Positions 41,756-51,152 are shown, counted from the stretch's first letter. The stretch: DNA of 64,000 nucleotides from Gymnodinialimonas sp. 202GB13-11 (GCF_040932485.1 NZ_JBFRBH010000001.1:992001-1056000); one strand, 5' to 3'. A program made the numbers and translations. The notes: generated by a model not told the origin, from the letters alone.

Positions 41756-43144
41756 ATGTCCGTTTTCCGTGCTTTGCCCTTGGCCCTCTGCCTTTCTTCG
41801 CCCGCCACGGCGCAAGAGGCGTTTACGTGGTACTACGACGCGCTTTACCCAATCGACCCCAACTCAGCCCAGTTGAACCTTGTTGCGACGCAAGCAGGTT
41901 TCGGCCCCGACACCCCCGAAGGACGCTTGCCGGGCGGTCTGATCTGGGCGCGGTGCTTGCCTTTCGTCGACGGTGGCAATGTGAGCCTCAGGTTTGACGC
42001 CTTCCCCGTCGCGGCACTGGCCGAGGATGAATATGCGTTTCAATTGAACGACGGCGCAGGCACGGTTCTGACCCTGCAAGGGCCACTGATTCCGCGTGGG
42101 CTGAATGAGCCGACCGGCGGGCTCGAGGTTCTTGTTGACCATGACGGCCCGGAAATGGCCATGCTGTCGTCCGCGCCCATCCTGACCTATGGAATTGTCG
42201 GTTTCACCGATTTTCAATTGCCGTTCGACCTGTCCGCGAACCAATCCTATGTCTCTGATTTTGCACAGGATTGCGGAGATCTGACCGAGACACTGAATGC
42301 CTACCCTCCAGCACCGGAGACGCCTGTTGCGCAAGTGCTGACGCCAGAGCTTGGCCCGGACATTTCGGGTCACGCGTGGACCCGTCTGACTCTGGTGGAT
42401 GAATTCGACCCGGCCAACACCATCGTCAGCATGTCCTATGCCGTTCCAGAAAGTGATGACGTTCTCATTGCAGGCGAATGCGTGCTGGGGCAGGGCGATC
42501 CCTTTGTCTTGTTACAGATCGCCGCCGACGTTGCGGGTTTGCAGAACGGCGATCCCGTCGATCTTCGAGTGCAAATTCCCGACGGGCGGAGCGCGGTCCT
42601 TCAAAGCAACGTTATAGGGATCGGCGTGGAATTCGGCATCGGCGGTGTGGAGTACATTGCAGACATCTCTGATCCAGCCTGGCTTGTCATTGCGGGCGAC
42701 CGGACCGTGCGATTTGACCGGCCCGAAACGGGGGCAGGGGTGACAATTGACGGAAATGGACCCAACACAATTGGGCCGTTCCTGGCCGATTGTGCCGAGG
42801 CCATGCAACTCACACCGGAAAGTGGCGGGCGTCCAAGCACACCCATCGACCCGCAACCCGGTTTTCTGGCGTGCGACAACTTTGGCCGCGTCGCCTCACG
42901 CGATACCGGCACCGCGCAAGTGGTGAATTTTATTAACAGCACGGACGCATTCCGCGCGCTCACGTGGATTGATCCGGCGGGTACGGTCGTGGATATCACA
43001 GCGCTCAATCCCGGGCAGGCCTCCGCGTTCACCACCGATCCCGGCCATGTCTGGATGGCGACCGATGGGCCTGGAAATTGCATGGAGATGATGCAGGTGC
43101 CCGCCGGAACCACCGATTATCGCATGACGGTCATTTCGCAGTAG
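41756..43144 (+). CDS. Secreted protein with duplicated domain and VHL-beta-like C-terminus
   Basis: A 462-aa exported protein; MSVFRALPLALCLSSPATAQ is the signal. Residues about 50-185 and 230-355 look like two copies of one beta domain: each has a Cys near the start (WARCLPF, AGECVLG), a GGLEV/GGVEY turn, and ends FAQDC or FLADC. After a short linker, residues 389-447 read VVNFINSTDAFRALTWIDPAG...ALNPGQ...TTDPGHVWMATDGPGNC, matching the von Hippel-Lindau beta-domain order (FVN, W, LxPG, GHxW, D). I know no described bacterial protein of this architecture. Convergent with a small cytoplasmic gene. Confidence 0.7.
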   Translation: MSVFRALPLALCLSSPATAQEAFTWYYDALYPIDPNSAQLNLVATQAGFGPDTPEGRLPGGLIWARCLPFVDGGNVSLRFDAFPVAALAEDEYAFQLNDGAGTVLTLQGPLIPRGLNEPTGGLEVLVDHDGPEMAMLSSAPILTYGIVGFTDFQLPFDLSANQSYVSDFAQDCGDLTETLNAYPPAPETPVAQVLTPELGPDISGHAWTRLTLVDEFDPANTIVSMSYAVPESDDVLIAGECVLGQGDPFVLLQIAADVAGLQNGDPVDLRVQIPDGRSAVLQSNVIGIGVEFGIGGVEYIADISDPAWLVIAGDRTVRFDRPETGAGVTIDGNGPNTIGPFLADCAEAMQLTPESGGRPSTPIDPQPGFLACDNFGRVASRDTGTAQVVNFINSTDAFRALTWIDPAGTVVDITALNPGQASAFTTDPGHVWMATDGPGNCMEMMQVPAGTTDYRMTVISQ

Positions 43145-43192
43145 TGACACGAAATCAAAGATTTACGGAGTAAGCCTCATGTGCTGACCGAC

Positions 43193-43618
43193 CTAATTGT
43201 CCGCTTGCTTCGCGTCCTCGCTCTGAGCGATTAGTCGGTCTGCTTTCTTTCGCACAAGGACAGACCGCAGGTCATGCATCGCAAGCAAAAGCCGATCTGT
43301 GACGTCGTCCAGATCTTCGTCGCTGGCCCGGCTTTGCGCCCATTGTGTGGTCAGGTTCAGATAATCTACAGCGCGGTGAATATCGTCGATATCGCGTTCG
43401 GCCAGAACGGCGCGCCGCTCTTCCATCCAGTCCGCGATGACCGCGCTTTCTTCGTCGTTGAGGACATGGTCGCCATGGGGTTTGACGTTGCCGTTGCGGA
43501 TGTTGACCACCGCGATTTCATCCATTTCGATCCGGCGTTGCCGGTTCTCGGTCGACACCCGAAAAACTGCCGCGCCGTTTTCACGGATGCGGAAGTAATA
43601 GTCGGGAAGTTCCGTCAT
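43193..43618 (-). CDS. Conserved protein of unknown function
   Basis: A 141-aa protein with no signal peptide. The N-terminus MTELPDYYFRIRENGAAVFRV and the helical middle LNLTTQWAQSRASDEDLDDVT are not in any family I can name. The sequence is acidic and mostly helical in its second half. It faces the secreted VHL-like gene convergently with a 48-bp gap. Conserved-looking in style for Rhodobacterales, but unproven. Confidence 0.6.
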   Translation of the reverse strand: MTELPDYYFRIRENGAAVFRVSTENRQRRIEMDEIAVVNIRNGNVKPHGDHVLNDEESAVIADWMEERRAVLAERDIDDIHRAVDYLNLTTQWAQSRASDEDLDDVTDRLLLAMHDLRSVLVRKKADRLIAQSEDAKQADN

Positions 43619-43695
43619 GGGCTGGACCTGCTGCGCGCCTTAATTCATTAACAGGGACCATCCTGCCAAAGCGCGCAGCCGTCAACCCGTGGGGC

Positions 43696-44334
43696 CTAGG
43701 GTTTGCAGGCGACGATGAAATGCGACGGCATTTTGCGCGGGTAATCGCCCGTTTCCACAATCTCAAAACCGGCCTTTGTGATCATCCGTTCCAACGCACT
43801 GACCTTGAAGAACTGCACGTCAGACGGGGCTTTGCCAACCAAGCGCAGCAGGCCAACGAGCGGGCCTAAGAACCAACGTTTTCCAGCCATGCACGGCGTC
43901 TTGGAAATGAACCGCCCACCGGAGGGGAGTTGCGCATAAGCCTGCCGGATCGCAGCCTCCGGCTCCGCAAGCAGATGCAGCAGGTTAAAGGCGAGGATTG
44001 CGTCGAAAGGGCCATCAAGGCCCGGATCGCCGACCACACCCTGGACAGGCGACACGTTCGTAACGCCCGTATCCCAGACCTTTTCTTTCCCGATTGCGAT
44101 CATCTCCGACGAGATGTCGGAGGCTGTGATATGTTCAACGTCCGGCGCCAGCAAAAGCGCGGTGGAGGAAGTGCCGCAGCCTATCTCAAGCACTCGGTCG
44201 GTTGCGTGTAGGTGGACCCGCGTGCGTGTCATCGTAGTTTCATAAGCCGCCATATCGCTGATCTTGCTTTGCGCGTATTTGCGGGCGGCGCCGTTCCAGA
44301 ATGCGGCATCGGTTGTTTGGGTCATGGCGGTCAT
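43696..44334 (-). CDS. Class I SAM-dependent methyltransferase
   Basis: A 212-aa methyltransferase; ATG 44334 has AAGGAGG 6 nt upstream. The SAM-binding motif I VLEIGCGTSSTALLL, motif II acidic residue in ASDISSEMIA and motif IV FDAILAFNLLHLL mark a type 11 small-molecule methyltransferase. Divergent from the LysR gene at 44424, which may regulate it. Substrate unknown. Confidence 0.88.
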   Translation of the reverse strand: MTAMTQTTDAAFWNGAARKYAQSKISDMAAYETTMTRTRVHLHATDRVLEIGCGTSSTALLLAPDVEHITASDISSEMIAIGKEKVWDTGVTNVSPVQGVVGDPGLDGPFDAILAFNLLHLLAEPEAAIRQAYAQLPSGGRFISKTPCMAGKRWFLGPLVGLLRLVGKAPSDVQFFKVSALERMITKAGFEIVETGDYPRKMPSHFIVACKP

Positions 44335-44390
44335 TCCGGCCTCCTTTGCGAGTGATCTGGGTATACGGCACCGCAGGCTTAAACAAAATT

Positions 44391-44428
44391 GCATGAAATC
44401 TAATGTATGGTATGCATTCATGCATGAA
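44391..44428. promoter_or_regulatory. GCATGAA half-sites in methyltransferase/LysR divergent region
   Basis: GCATGAA at 44391-44397 and the perfect palindrome TTCATGCATGAA at 44417-44428 lie in the 89-bp divergent gap. The palindrome overlaps the LysR start codon. Arrangement suits an autoregulatory LysR-type control region. Confidence 0.45.
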
Positions 44429-45311
44429 CTGGGATGCGATCAGCTTTGATTGGAATCAGGTCCGTGCGTTTCTCGCGACAGCGGAAGAGGGCAGCCTGTC
44501 CGGGGCAGCGCGCGTGCTGCAAACGACCCAGCCCACAATCGGGCGGCAAGTCTCGGCGCTGGAGGCCGCGTTGGGCGTTGCCTTGTTTGAGCGTGTCGGT
44601 CGCGGTCTGGTGCTGACCCCCTCCGGCGCAGAAGTGCTGGAGGAAGTGCGCGCTATGGGCGACGCTGCCGCGCGTGTCTCGCTGGTGGCGGCAGGACGTA
44701 ACGACACGGTTGCCGGTCGGGTCGCTATCAGTGTGTCGGACATGATGGCGATCCATGTGATGCCCGACATCCTCGGCGCATTGTCGGACGCCGCCCCTGA
44801 ATTGGAGATCGAGTTGATCGTGACCAACGATGTCTCGGACCTTTTGCGGCGTGAGGCCGATATCGCAATCCGCCACATGGCACCGACGGAGCCAGAACTG
44901 ATCGGGCGGGAGCTTTCGGGCAGCAAAGCGCGCTTCTATGCCAGCGAAAGCTTCGTCCAGCGCCATGGCAATCCGCGCACTATGGCAGAGGCACAGCATA
45001 TGCCGTTCATCGGCTTTGGGCCGCCAGACGAAATGGCCCGCGAACTGGGCCTGCGCGGGATCGATCTGCCTGCCGGGTCCGGGCGGCTTTATTCCAAGAC
45101 CATCTTCGCGGCCTGGCAAATGGTTTGCGCGGGTCTGGGGATTGGCATCATGGCCGATGATATCGCCGCCCGAAGCGCGGGCATTGTGCCGGTTCTTGCG
45201 GAAGAAGAGGTGATGCCGGTGGATATGTGGATCGTCACCCACCGCGAGTTGCGCCATTCCCGTCGGATCCGGCTGGTTTGGGATACGCTGCTGGAGCGGC
45301 TTGGGGGCTAG
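44424..45311 (+). CDS. LysR-family transcriptional regulator
   Basis: A 295-aa LTTR. ATG 44424 gives the usual start (MNWDAISFDWNQVRAFLATA); the wHTH spans about 10-70 (SLSGAARVLQTTQPTIGRQVSALE). The C-terminal inducer-binding domain has FYASESFVQRHGNPRT. It is divergent from the methyltransferase gene, the classic LTTR arrangement with its target. Co-inducer unknown. Confidence 0.9.
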   Translation: MNWDAISFDWNQVRAFLATAEEGSLSGAARVLQTTQPTIGRQVSALEAALGVALFERVGRGLVLTPSGAEVLEEVRAMGDAAARVSLVAAGRNDTVAGRVAISVSDMMAIHVMPDILGALSDAAPELEIELIVTNDVSDLLRREADIAIRHMAPTEPELIGRELSGSKARFYASESFVQRHGNPRTMAEAQHMPFIGFGPPDEMARELGLRGIDLPAGSGRLYSKTIFAAWQMVCAGLGIGIMADDIAARSAGIVPVLAEEEVMPVDMWIVTHRELRHSRRIRLVWDTLLERLGG

Positions 45312-46066
45312 TCTCGTACCGGCGCAAGGCCCCGCACGATCCAGCGCTGCGCGACGATGAAGACAAGAAGTGGCGGCAACATGGCGACGGCGGCCAGTGC
45401 CAGGGACGGCGGAGAGCCAATGCGCAGCAGCGCCAGACCGCTGACCACAGTGGCACGGTCGGGAAGGGAGGGGGAGGCCACAAGGGGCCAGAGATATTGG
45501 TTCCATCCCAGCACAAAGAAGAACGCCAATAGGGCCGCAATCGCAGGCAGGCTGAGCGGCAGGTAGATGTCCCACATCGCGCGCAACGGACCCGCGCCAT
45601 CAAGGCGGGCGGCCTCAAGGATTTCGGGCGGCATCTGCTTGAGCTGCGCGCGCAGGATCAGGGTGCCGAGGCCGGTTGCGGTCACGGGCAGGATCAGGCC
45701 GGTGTAGCTGTTCAGAAGGCCGAGGGCATCGGTGACAAGGATCGTGGGCAGCAGTCGGCTTTCGATGGGCAGGAATAGTGGCAGCAGGAGCAGCGCCATG
45801 AGGCCGGACGCATAGGGGATGCGGAAGAGCGACAGCGCGTAAGCAGCTAGGAAGGAGACGCAGGTTTTGACCAGAGCGACGCCTGTGGCGATGGCCAGCG
45901 AAGTGCCGAGCATCTGTGCGAGCGACGGGCGATGGGGTTGATCGGCGAGGAGTGGAGTGATCGCATTGGTGGAAAAGCCGGCGCTGAGGACAAGGGCGAG
46001 GGGGGCCAGCATCACGACGCAGCCGAGGATCAGGATCAGGTGGTCAGTGTGGCGCGCGTGGGGCAT
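45308..46066 (-). CDS. ABC transporter permease, UgpE/MalG-like, without partners
   Basis: A 252-aa carbohydrate-type permease with about six helices and the EAA motif EAARLDGAGPLRAMWDIYLPLSLP. It overlaps the LysR stop (convergent) by 4 bp. No permease A, binding protein or ATPase gene is adjacent on either side; upstream lie only a repeat-rich gap and a TetR gene. It is either a remnant of a sugar importer or encodes the second half of a system located elsewhere. Intact reading frame and full length argue against a pseudogene. Confidence 0.85.
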   Translation of the reverse strand: MPHARHTDHLILILGCVVMLAPLALVLSAGFSTNAITPLLADQPHRPSLAQMLGTSLAIATGVALVKTCVSFLAAYALSLFRIPYASGLMALLLLPLFLPIESRLLPTILVTDALGLLNSYTGLILPVTATGLGTLILRAQLKQMPPEILEAARLDGAGPLRAMWDIYLPLSLPAIAALLAFFFVLGWNQYLWPLVASPSLPDRATVVSGLALLRIGSPPSLALAAVAMLPPLLVFIVAQRWIVRGLAPVRD

Positions 46067-46117
46067 GGAACCGGCCTATAGGGGCGTGCGGGTCTGGGCA
46101 AGGTGGATGGGCGTGGC

Positions 46118-46200
46118 GGGCCCACCCGCCCACCCCGTTTTCGGGGTCGCCGCCCCTGTCGCACGTTGCGCGACTCCCCCGAGGTATTTGGAAAACGAGG
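46118..46200 (-). repeat. Multi-hairpin 3' element, copy 2
   Basis: GGCGGGCCCACCCGCC, CCCCGTTTTCGGGG, GTCGC/GCGAC and CTCCCCCGAGGTATTTGGAAAACGAGG are arranged as in copy 1 (30287-30350). It lies downstream of the TetR gene in its own direction and upstream of the lone ABC permease. The CCGAGGTWTTT tail is shared by all three copies. Confidence 0.55.
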
Positions 46201-46213
46201 AAAAGGGGTCGGT

Positions 46214-46252
46214 GCTCACGTGTGAGCAACTGGGTTAAGGAATTGAAATATA
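46214..46252. repeat. GCTCACGTGTGAGC palindromic element, copy B
   Basis: GCTCAC-GT-GTGAGC (46214-46227) followed by AA, 3 nt, GGTTAAG, 5 nt, GAAATATA: the same ungapped 39-bp layout as copy A at 16231 (30 of 39 bases identical). It lies directly next to multi-hairpin copy 2 and 148 bp upstream of the lone ABC permease start. Confidence 0.6.
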
Positions 46253-46281
46253 TGTATTAAAAGACTTTTGTTAAAGAATTT

Positions 46282-46857
46282 TTAAGCTTTCGTAGGGTGT
46301 GTGGGGCCCAGTATGCGCTCGATAAGATGCGTGAGGGCTCCACCCGTCCCGTCATGCCCGCGCGCTTGCAGATCGTCGAGACCAAGAAAGGCCCCGTAGA
46401 ACAGAACGGCGAGGGTGCGGGGATGGCCGCAGGCCTCCAGCAGGTCTGCGACATAGCCGATGCGCTTGCCATCAATCTCGGCCACGGCCCCGGCCACGTT
46501 AGGGTCATGGAGCGACCAGGCGCGGATCGCGGGTTCGATCAATAGACCGCCAAACCGATCCGGCGCGCCGTCATTGGCGATTTGCGCAAGGGCGCGCAGC
46601 TTGCCCTCGGCGGTCGGCATATCGTCCAGCGCCTCGACGATGCCGGTGAATGCCTTGTCCTGCCACAGCGCCAGCATGGCGGCGTGATAGGCGGGGACGT
46701 CTTTGAAATGGTGGTAGAAGCTGCCCTTGGTGGTTTTCAGGCGGCGGGCGAGAGCCTCGGCCTTGAGCGCCTGCGGGCCGGTTTCGGCAAGCGCGCGGAA
46801 GCCCGCGGCGACCCAATCTTCTTTGCGCAGGCGCTGAGAGCTGAGGCGATTTGACAT
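46282..46857 (-). CDS. TetR-family transcriptional regulator
   Basis: A 191-aa regulator; ATG 46857 gives MSNRLSSQRLRKEDWV and an HTH reading ALARRLKTTKGSFYHHFKDVPAY. In-frame starts further upstream (46905, 46941) would read through the operator and are rejected. It is divergent from a 4-helix membrane protein gene, with two operator copies between them. Ligand unknown. Confidence 0.88.
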   Translation of the reverse strand: MSNRLSSQRLRKEDWVAAGFRALAETGPQALKAEALARRLKTTKGSFYHHFKDVPAYHAAMLALWQDKAFTGIVEALDDMPTAEGKLRALAQIANDGAPDRFGGLLIEPAIRAWSLHDPNVAGAVAEIDGKRIGYVADLLEACGHPRTLAVLFYGAFLGLDDLQARGHDGTGGALTHLIERILGPTHPTKA

Positions 46858-46866
46858 CCGGGCACC

Positions 46867-46880
46867 ATACGGTGGCGTAT
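46867..46880. promoter_or_regulatory. TetR operator copy 1
   Basis: ATACG-GTGG-CGTAT, 5-bp arms with 4-nt spacer, 10 nt upstream of the tetR start. The 14-mer ATACGGTRGCGTAT recurs in copy 2, 37 bp away (start to start). Confidence 0.6.
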
Positions 46881-46899
46881 TGTTTTCCGCAATGAGGTG

Positions 46900-46921
46900 T
46901 TCCATACGGTAGCGTATGGAA
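46900..46921. promoter_or_regulatory. TetR operator copy 2
   Basis: TTCCATACG-GTAG-CGTATGGAA, perfect 9-bp arms with 4-nt spacer, ending 18 nt before ATG 46940. The core matches copy 1 except one spacer base. Confidence 0.7.
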
Positions 46922-46939
46922 TCAATCGGAGGATGTCTC

Positions 46940-47359
46940 ATGGACCGGAAACGACTGAACCTTGGCTACGCGATTGCGGGTGGACTGTTTGTGGCGACGG
47001 CGGCGATCCACGCATTTGTGGGCGGGCCGGAAGTAAATGCGCCGGTGCAGGGCAGTGGGCTTGATCCGCTCGTCCGCGCGGTCTCAGCCGTGGTGTGGCA
47101 CGCTCTGACGGCGTTGTTTGTGGTATTCGGCGGCGCGCTCTTCTGGGCCGCGTGGCATGGAGCGCGGGCGCTGGTGATGACGGTGCTGGCAGTGAACGTG
47201 GCGTTCATCGCGCTGTTCCTGGCCATTGGGATCGTCGCACTTGGGACTGTTTGGCCGATGCCGCAATGGGTGCTTTTTGGCTTGATTTCGGGTGTTATGA
47301 TCTGGGGCCTGCGTACGGACCGGGCGCGGGTTTGGGATACCGGACAGGTCAGCGCCTAG
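46940..47359 (+). CDS. Four-helix inner-membrane protein under TetR control
   Basis: A 139-aa protein; GGAGG precedes ATG 46940. Four hydrophobic helices at about 10-28, 47-67, 72-95 and 100-122, with no recognisable motif or active site. Divergent from the TetR gene across a region with two copies of one palindrome, so it is the likely repressed target. Its stop overlaps the stop of the convergent membrane gene. Function unknown. Confidence 0.75.
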   Translation: MDRKRLNLGYAIAGGLFVATAAIHAFVGGPEVNAPVQGSGLDPLVRAVSAVVWHALTALFVVFGGALFWAAWHGARALVMTVLAVNVAFIALFLAIGIVALGTVWPMPQWVLFGLISGVMIWGLRTDRARVWDTGQVSA

Positions 47360-47769
47360 GCGGAGAGCCAATACAAAAGCAATGCTGTGCCGTAGATCAG
47401 ATCCACGGCGCAGCAGCCCCATGTGTACCAGGAGAAAAACGGAACGCCGTGCCCATAATGCTTCGCCAGATCCCATAGGCCATGCGCGAAGATGGCGGCG
47501 ATCACGAACAGCGGGTGGATCAGGAGACCGAGAAGGGAGGCGGTGATGAGCATCACCATCACAATCGTCTCGGTCGCGATCATCCGGCCCTGCGCGCGCG
47601 CCTCGACGATGTAGACGAAGTTCATCAGCACCGAAAAAACGCACGCAATCGCCCAGACATGGACGGGCGGCAAGGCGGCATGGGTCACGATTAACGCCGC
47701 AACATAGGCGCTGCCGAGCAGGAGGAGGAGCTTTTGCCGGTGCCGGAAGAAGGAAAGCGCGGTGGTCAT
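47356..47769 (-). CDS. Integral membrane protein of unknown function
   Basis: A 137-aa protein with about four helices (KLLLLLGSAYVAALIVTHA; AIACVFSVLMNFVYIVEA; ETIVMVMLITASLLGLLIHPLFVIAAIFAHG; CCAVDLIYGTALLLYWL). His residues in HGLWDLAKHYGHG are regularly spaced. Its stop codon overlaps that of the TetR-linked membrane gene by 4 bp. I do not recognise the family. Confidence 0.72.
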   Translation of the reverse strand: MTTALSFFRHRQKLLLLLGSAYVAALIVTHAALPPVHVWAIACVFSVLMNFVYIVEARAQGRMIATETIVMVMLITASLLGLLIHPLFVIAAIFAHGLWDLAKHYGHGVPFFSWYTWGCCAVDLIYGTALLLYWLSA

Positions 47770-47922
47770 GGCGTGATCCGTTTGCTGTGGTCAGTGTGAT
47801 CCTGCGGCTTCCAGTGGCGGGAAGGTCAAACGGCTATTTTGCGCATGATGGGGCGGGGGGATCGGGTTGAAATGACGCGCCGGGCCTGAGACGGTGGAGC
47901 AAACGACAACGGGTTTCATATT

Positions 47923-48378
47923 ATGCGAGTTTTGACGCGTGCCGCGATGGGCGCGATCCTGTTTGCACTGGCCGGTGGCGCGCAGGCGCAGGATTTGACC
48001 GGGGAAGTCTGGTCGGTCTGTGGCGATGATGGTGTGTTCACATGGCACGACACGCGGTTGGTGTTCACCGAGCAGGTGCCTGCGGACAACGGAATGGAGT
48101 TGTCAGGCTATTTTGATTGGCGCAGCTCTGGCGGGCATAACGGTCGTGAGCAGTTCACGGGCTTTATCGACGCAGACGGTGCAGTTGTGTTGCAGGGGTT
48201 GGAGATCGGCGGCACGAACCTTGTGACCTCGCGCTACCTTGCCCGACTTGCCGAGAGTGGTACGACGATTGTCGAGGGCGTTTGGCTGGACGGTGCGCCT
48301 GGGATTTGGGCAGCTGTGCGCGATGGCGGGGCCGGGACAGCTGAGCCGCTGTGCGAAACGGCGGCGCAACTGTCATAG
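47923..48378 (+). CDS. Small secreted protein, lipocalin-sized
   Basis: A 151-aa exported protein; signal MRVLTRAAMGAILFALAGGA ends in AQA before QDLTGEVWSV. Two Cys (SVCGDD and PLCETA) could form a disulfide, and the beta-rich pattern (GYFDWRSSGGHNGREQFTGFI) is lipocalin-like. No named family recognised. A strong hairpin follows. Confidence 0.7.
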   Translation: MRVLTRAAMGAILFALAGGAQAQDLTGEVWSVCGDDGVFTWHDTRLVFTEQVPADNGMELSGYFDWRSSGGHNGREQFTGFIDADGAVVLQGLEIGGTNLVTSRYLARLAESGTTIVEGVWLDGAPGIWAAVRDGGAGTAEPLCETAAQLS

Positions 48379-48388
48379 GGGTCGCCTT

Positions 48389-48418
48389 AGCGCCGCCGTT
48401 CGGAATGACGGCGGCGCT
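48389..48418. terminator. Bidirectional terminator hairpin
   Basis: AGCGCCGCCGT (48389-48399), 8-nt loop, ACGGCGGCGCT (48408-48418): a perfect 11-bp stem between the convergent secreted-protein and aminotransferase genes, with TTTTA shortly after on the plus strand. Confidence 0.75.
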
Positions 48419-48427
48419 GGCGGTGTT

Positions 48428-49669
<1,242 letters not shown>

Positions 49670-49736
49670 CTATATGAACGTGAGGCACTGATACGGGCGT
49701 GCCTGCACGCATTCAACCTATCTAAAGGACATTGTC

Positions 49737-50135
49737 ATGGGCGATCTGTCGCTATCCCCCGATTGGTTCGACGCTGAGACCACCACCTTCGGCGACCGCG
49801 TCACAGGCGCACGTGAAGCGGCAGGGCTGGGCCAGGCGGAACTGGCAAAGCGGCTGGGCGTGAAGGTCAAGACCGTGCGCGGTTGGGAGAACGACCAGAA
49901 CGAGCCCCGCGCCAACAAGCTGTCGATGCTGGCGGGTATTCTGGGCGTGTCGATGATGTGGCTTTTGAGCGGGCAGGGTGAGGGACTGGAAAGCCCCGAG
50001 GAAACACAACCCGTAGACGAGGATATGGAGCGTCTGCTGCTCGATATTCGTCAGATGCGGCAGGAACAGACCCATCTGGCCGAGCGTATGGGGCGGTTGG
50101 AAAAGCGCCTGCGGGCGGCACTGGCGGGAGCATGA
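49737..50135 (+). CDS. XRE-family transcriptional regulator
   Basis: A 132-aa regulator. HTH at about 20-75 (RVTGAREAAGLGQAELAKRLGVKVKTVRGWEND), then a short linker and a C-terminal coiled-coil (MERLLLDIRQMRQEQTHLAERMG). AAAGGA precedes ATG 49737. It overlaps the SdhE gene by 4 bp, a fixed arrangement in Rhodobacterales as I recall. Target unknown. Confidence 0.85.
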   Translation: MGDLSLSPDWFDAETTTFGDRVTGAREAAGLGQAELAKRLGVKVKTVRGWENDQNEPRANKLSMLAGILGVSMMWLLSGQGEGLESPEETQPVDEDMERLLLDIRQMRQEQTHLAERMGRLEKRLRAALAGA

Positions 50136-50407
50136 GCGAGACGCCTGAGATCCGCCTGAAGCGCCTGCGGATGCGGGCCTGGCACCGGGGCATCAAGGAG
50201 ATGGACCTGATCCTAGGTGGTTGGGCCGACCGGTACCTGGCGGATGCGGATGCTGAAACGGTGGACGCGTTTGAAGTGGTGCTGGCTGAGGCGGATCACG
50301 ACCTTTATCAATGGGTGTCGGGGCAGGCGGAAGCGCCCGCCGCATTGGCCCCCATGATCGCGCGACTGGCGGCCGACATGAAGCCGACCCTCGGGCAAGG
50401 CGCCTGA
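50132..50407 (+). CDS. sdhE: Succinate dehydrogenase flavinylation factor SdhE
   Basis: A 91-aa FAD assembly factor that promotes covalent flavinylation of SdhA. The RGxxE motif reads HRGIKEMDLILGG, with the conserved RLKRLRMRAW helix before it and the aspartate-rich FEVVLAEADHDLYQWV after it. Length and order are standard. Co-translated with the XRE gene by ATGA overlap. Confidence 0.92.
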   Translation: MSETPEIRLKRLRMRAWHRGIKEMDLILGGWADRYLADADAETVDAFEVVLAEADHDLYQWVSGQAEAPAALAPMIARLAADMKPTLGQGA

Positions 50408-50492
50408 TTTCAAAGCGTTTTTCGCGTTTAACGGAATTTTTTCGTTTTTCACCGAATCTTGGGCGAAAGCAGTGATTGCGGAGCCTAAAATC

Positions 50493-50990
50493 ATGAGTAT
50501 GCATGCGCCCCTTGCGACGCCCGCCCAGACCGGAATTCTGGGGGCGTATCTGGATTCCCTTTCGATGGTGGAGCGCCTGCATCGGCTGCTTCTTGACGTC
50601 ATCAAGGATGAATTCGAACGCCTCGGGATCCTCGACATCAACGCGGTTCAGGCGTTGCTTCTGTTCAATATCGGCGAGAACGAGGTGACAGCCGGTGAGT
50701 TGAAATCGCGTGGCTATTATCAGGGTTCGAACGTCAGCTACAATCTCAAGAAGCTGGTCGACATGGGCTATATGCACCATCAGCGGTGCGAAATTGATCG
50801 CCGCTCGGTTCGCGTGCGCCTGACGGAAAAGGGGCGCGATGTGCGCCAGACGGTAGACCAATTGTTCGCCCGCCACGCAGAGGGCCTTGAACGGCACGGC
50901 GTGATCGATGCGGATGGCTTTGATCGCCTAAACCATTCGTTGAAGCGGATGGAGCGGTTTTGGACCGATCAAATCCGGTACATCTACTGA
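50493..50990 (+). CDS. MarR-family transcriptional regulator
   Basis: A 165-aa winged-helix regulator; ATG 50493 is favoured over an upstream GTG. The wHTH is INAVQALLLFNIGENEVTAGELKSRGYYQGSNVSYNLKKL with wing residues CEIDRRSVRVRLT. Resembles the LdtR/PetP-like MarR proteins of alphaproteobacteria. Convergent with ccmG across 162 bp with no clear feature. Ligand unknown. Confidence 0.87.
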   Translation: MSMHAPLATPAQTGILGAYLDSLSMVERLHRLLLDVIKDEFERLGILDINAVQALLLFNIGENEVTAGELKSRGYYQGSNVSYNLKKLVDMGYMHHQRCEIDRRSVRVRLTEKGRDVRQTVDQLFARHAEGLERHGVIDADGFDRLNHSLKRMERFWTDQIRYIY

Positions 50991-51152
50991 GAGGTCGCGC
51001 GCGGTCGGCTGTTTAGGCGGCTCGCGCATGAAAGGGTCGGCAGAGCGGCAAGTGGAAATGGGTGGTTGGCGTCATGAGTCAGGCTGATCGAGAGGCCTGT
51101 GCCCGAAGACCGGGCAGTTACTGAGACACAGGATTTCGCGCCTTAGGCGGGC

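Noticed and set aside
44418-45575. Long minus-strand frame opposite the LysR gene
   Set aside because: His/Gly-rich translation typical of an antisense frame; the LysR product is full length and recognisable.
45308-46066. Pseudogene call for the lone ABC permease
   Set aside because: The frame is intact with normal length and EAA motif; only partners are missing.
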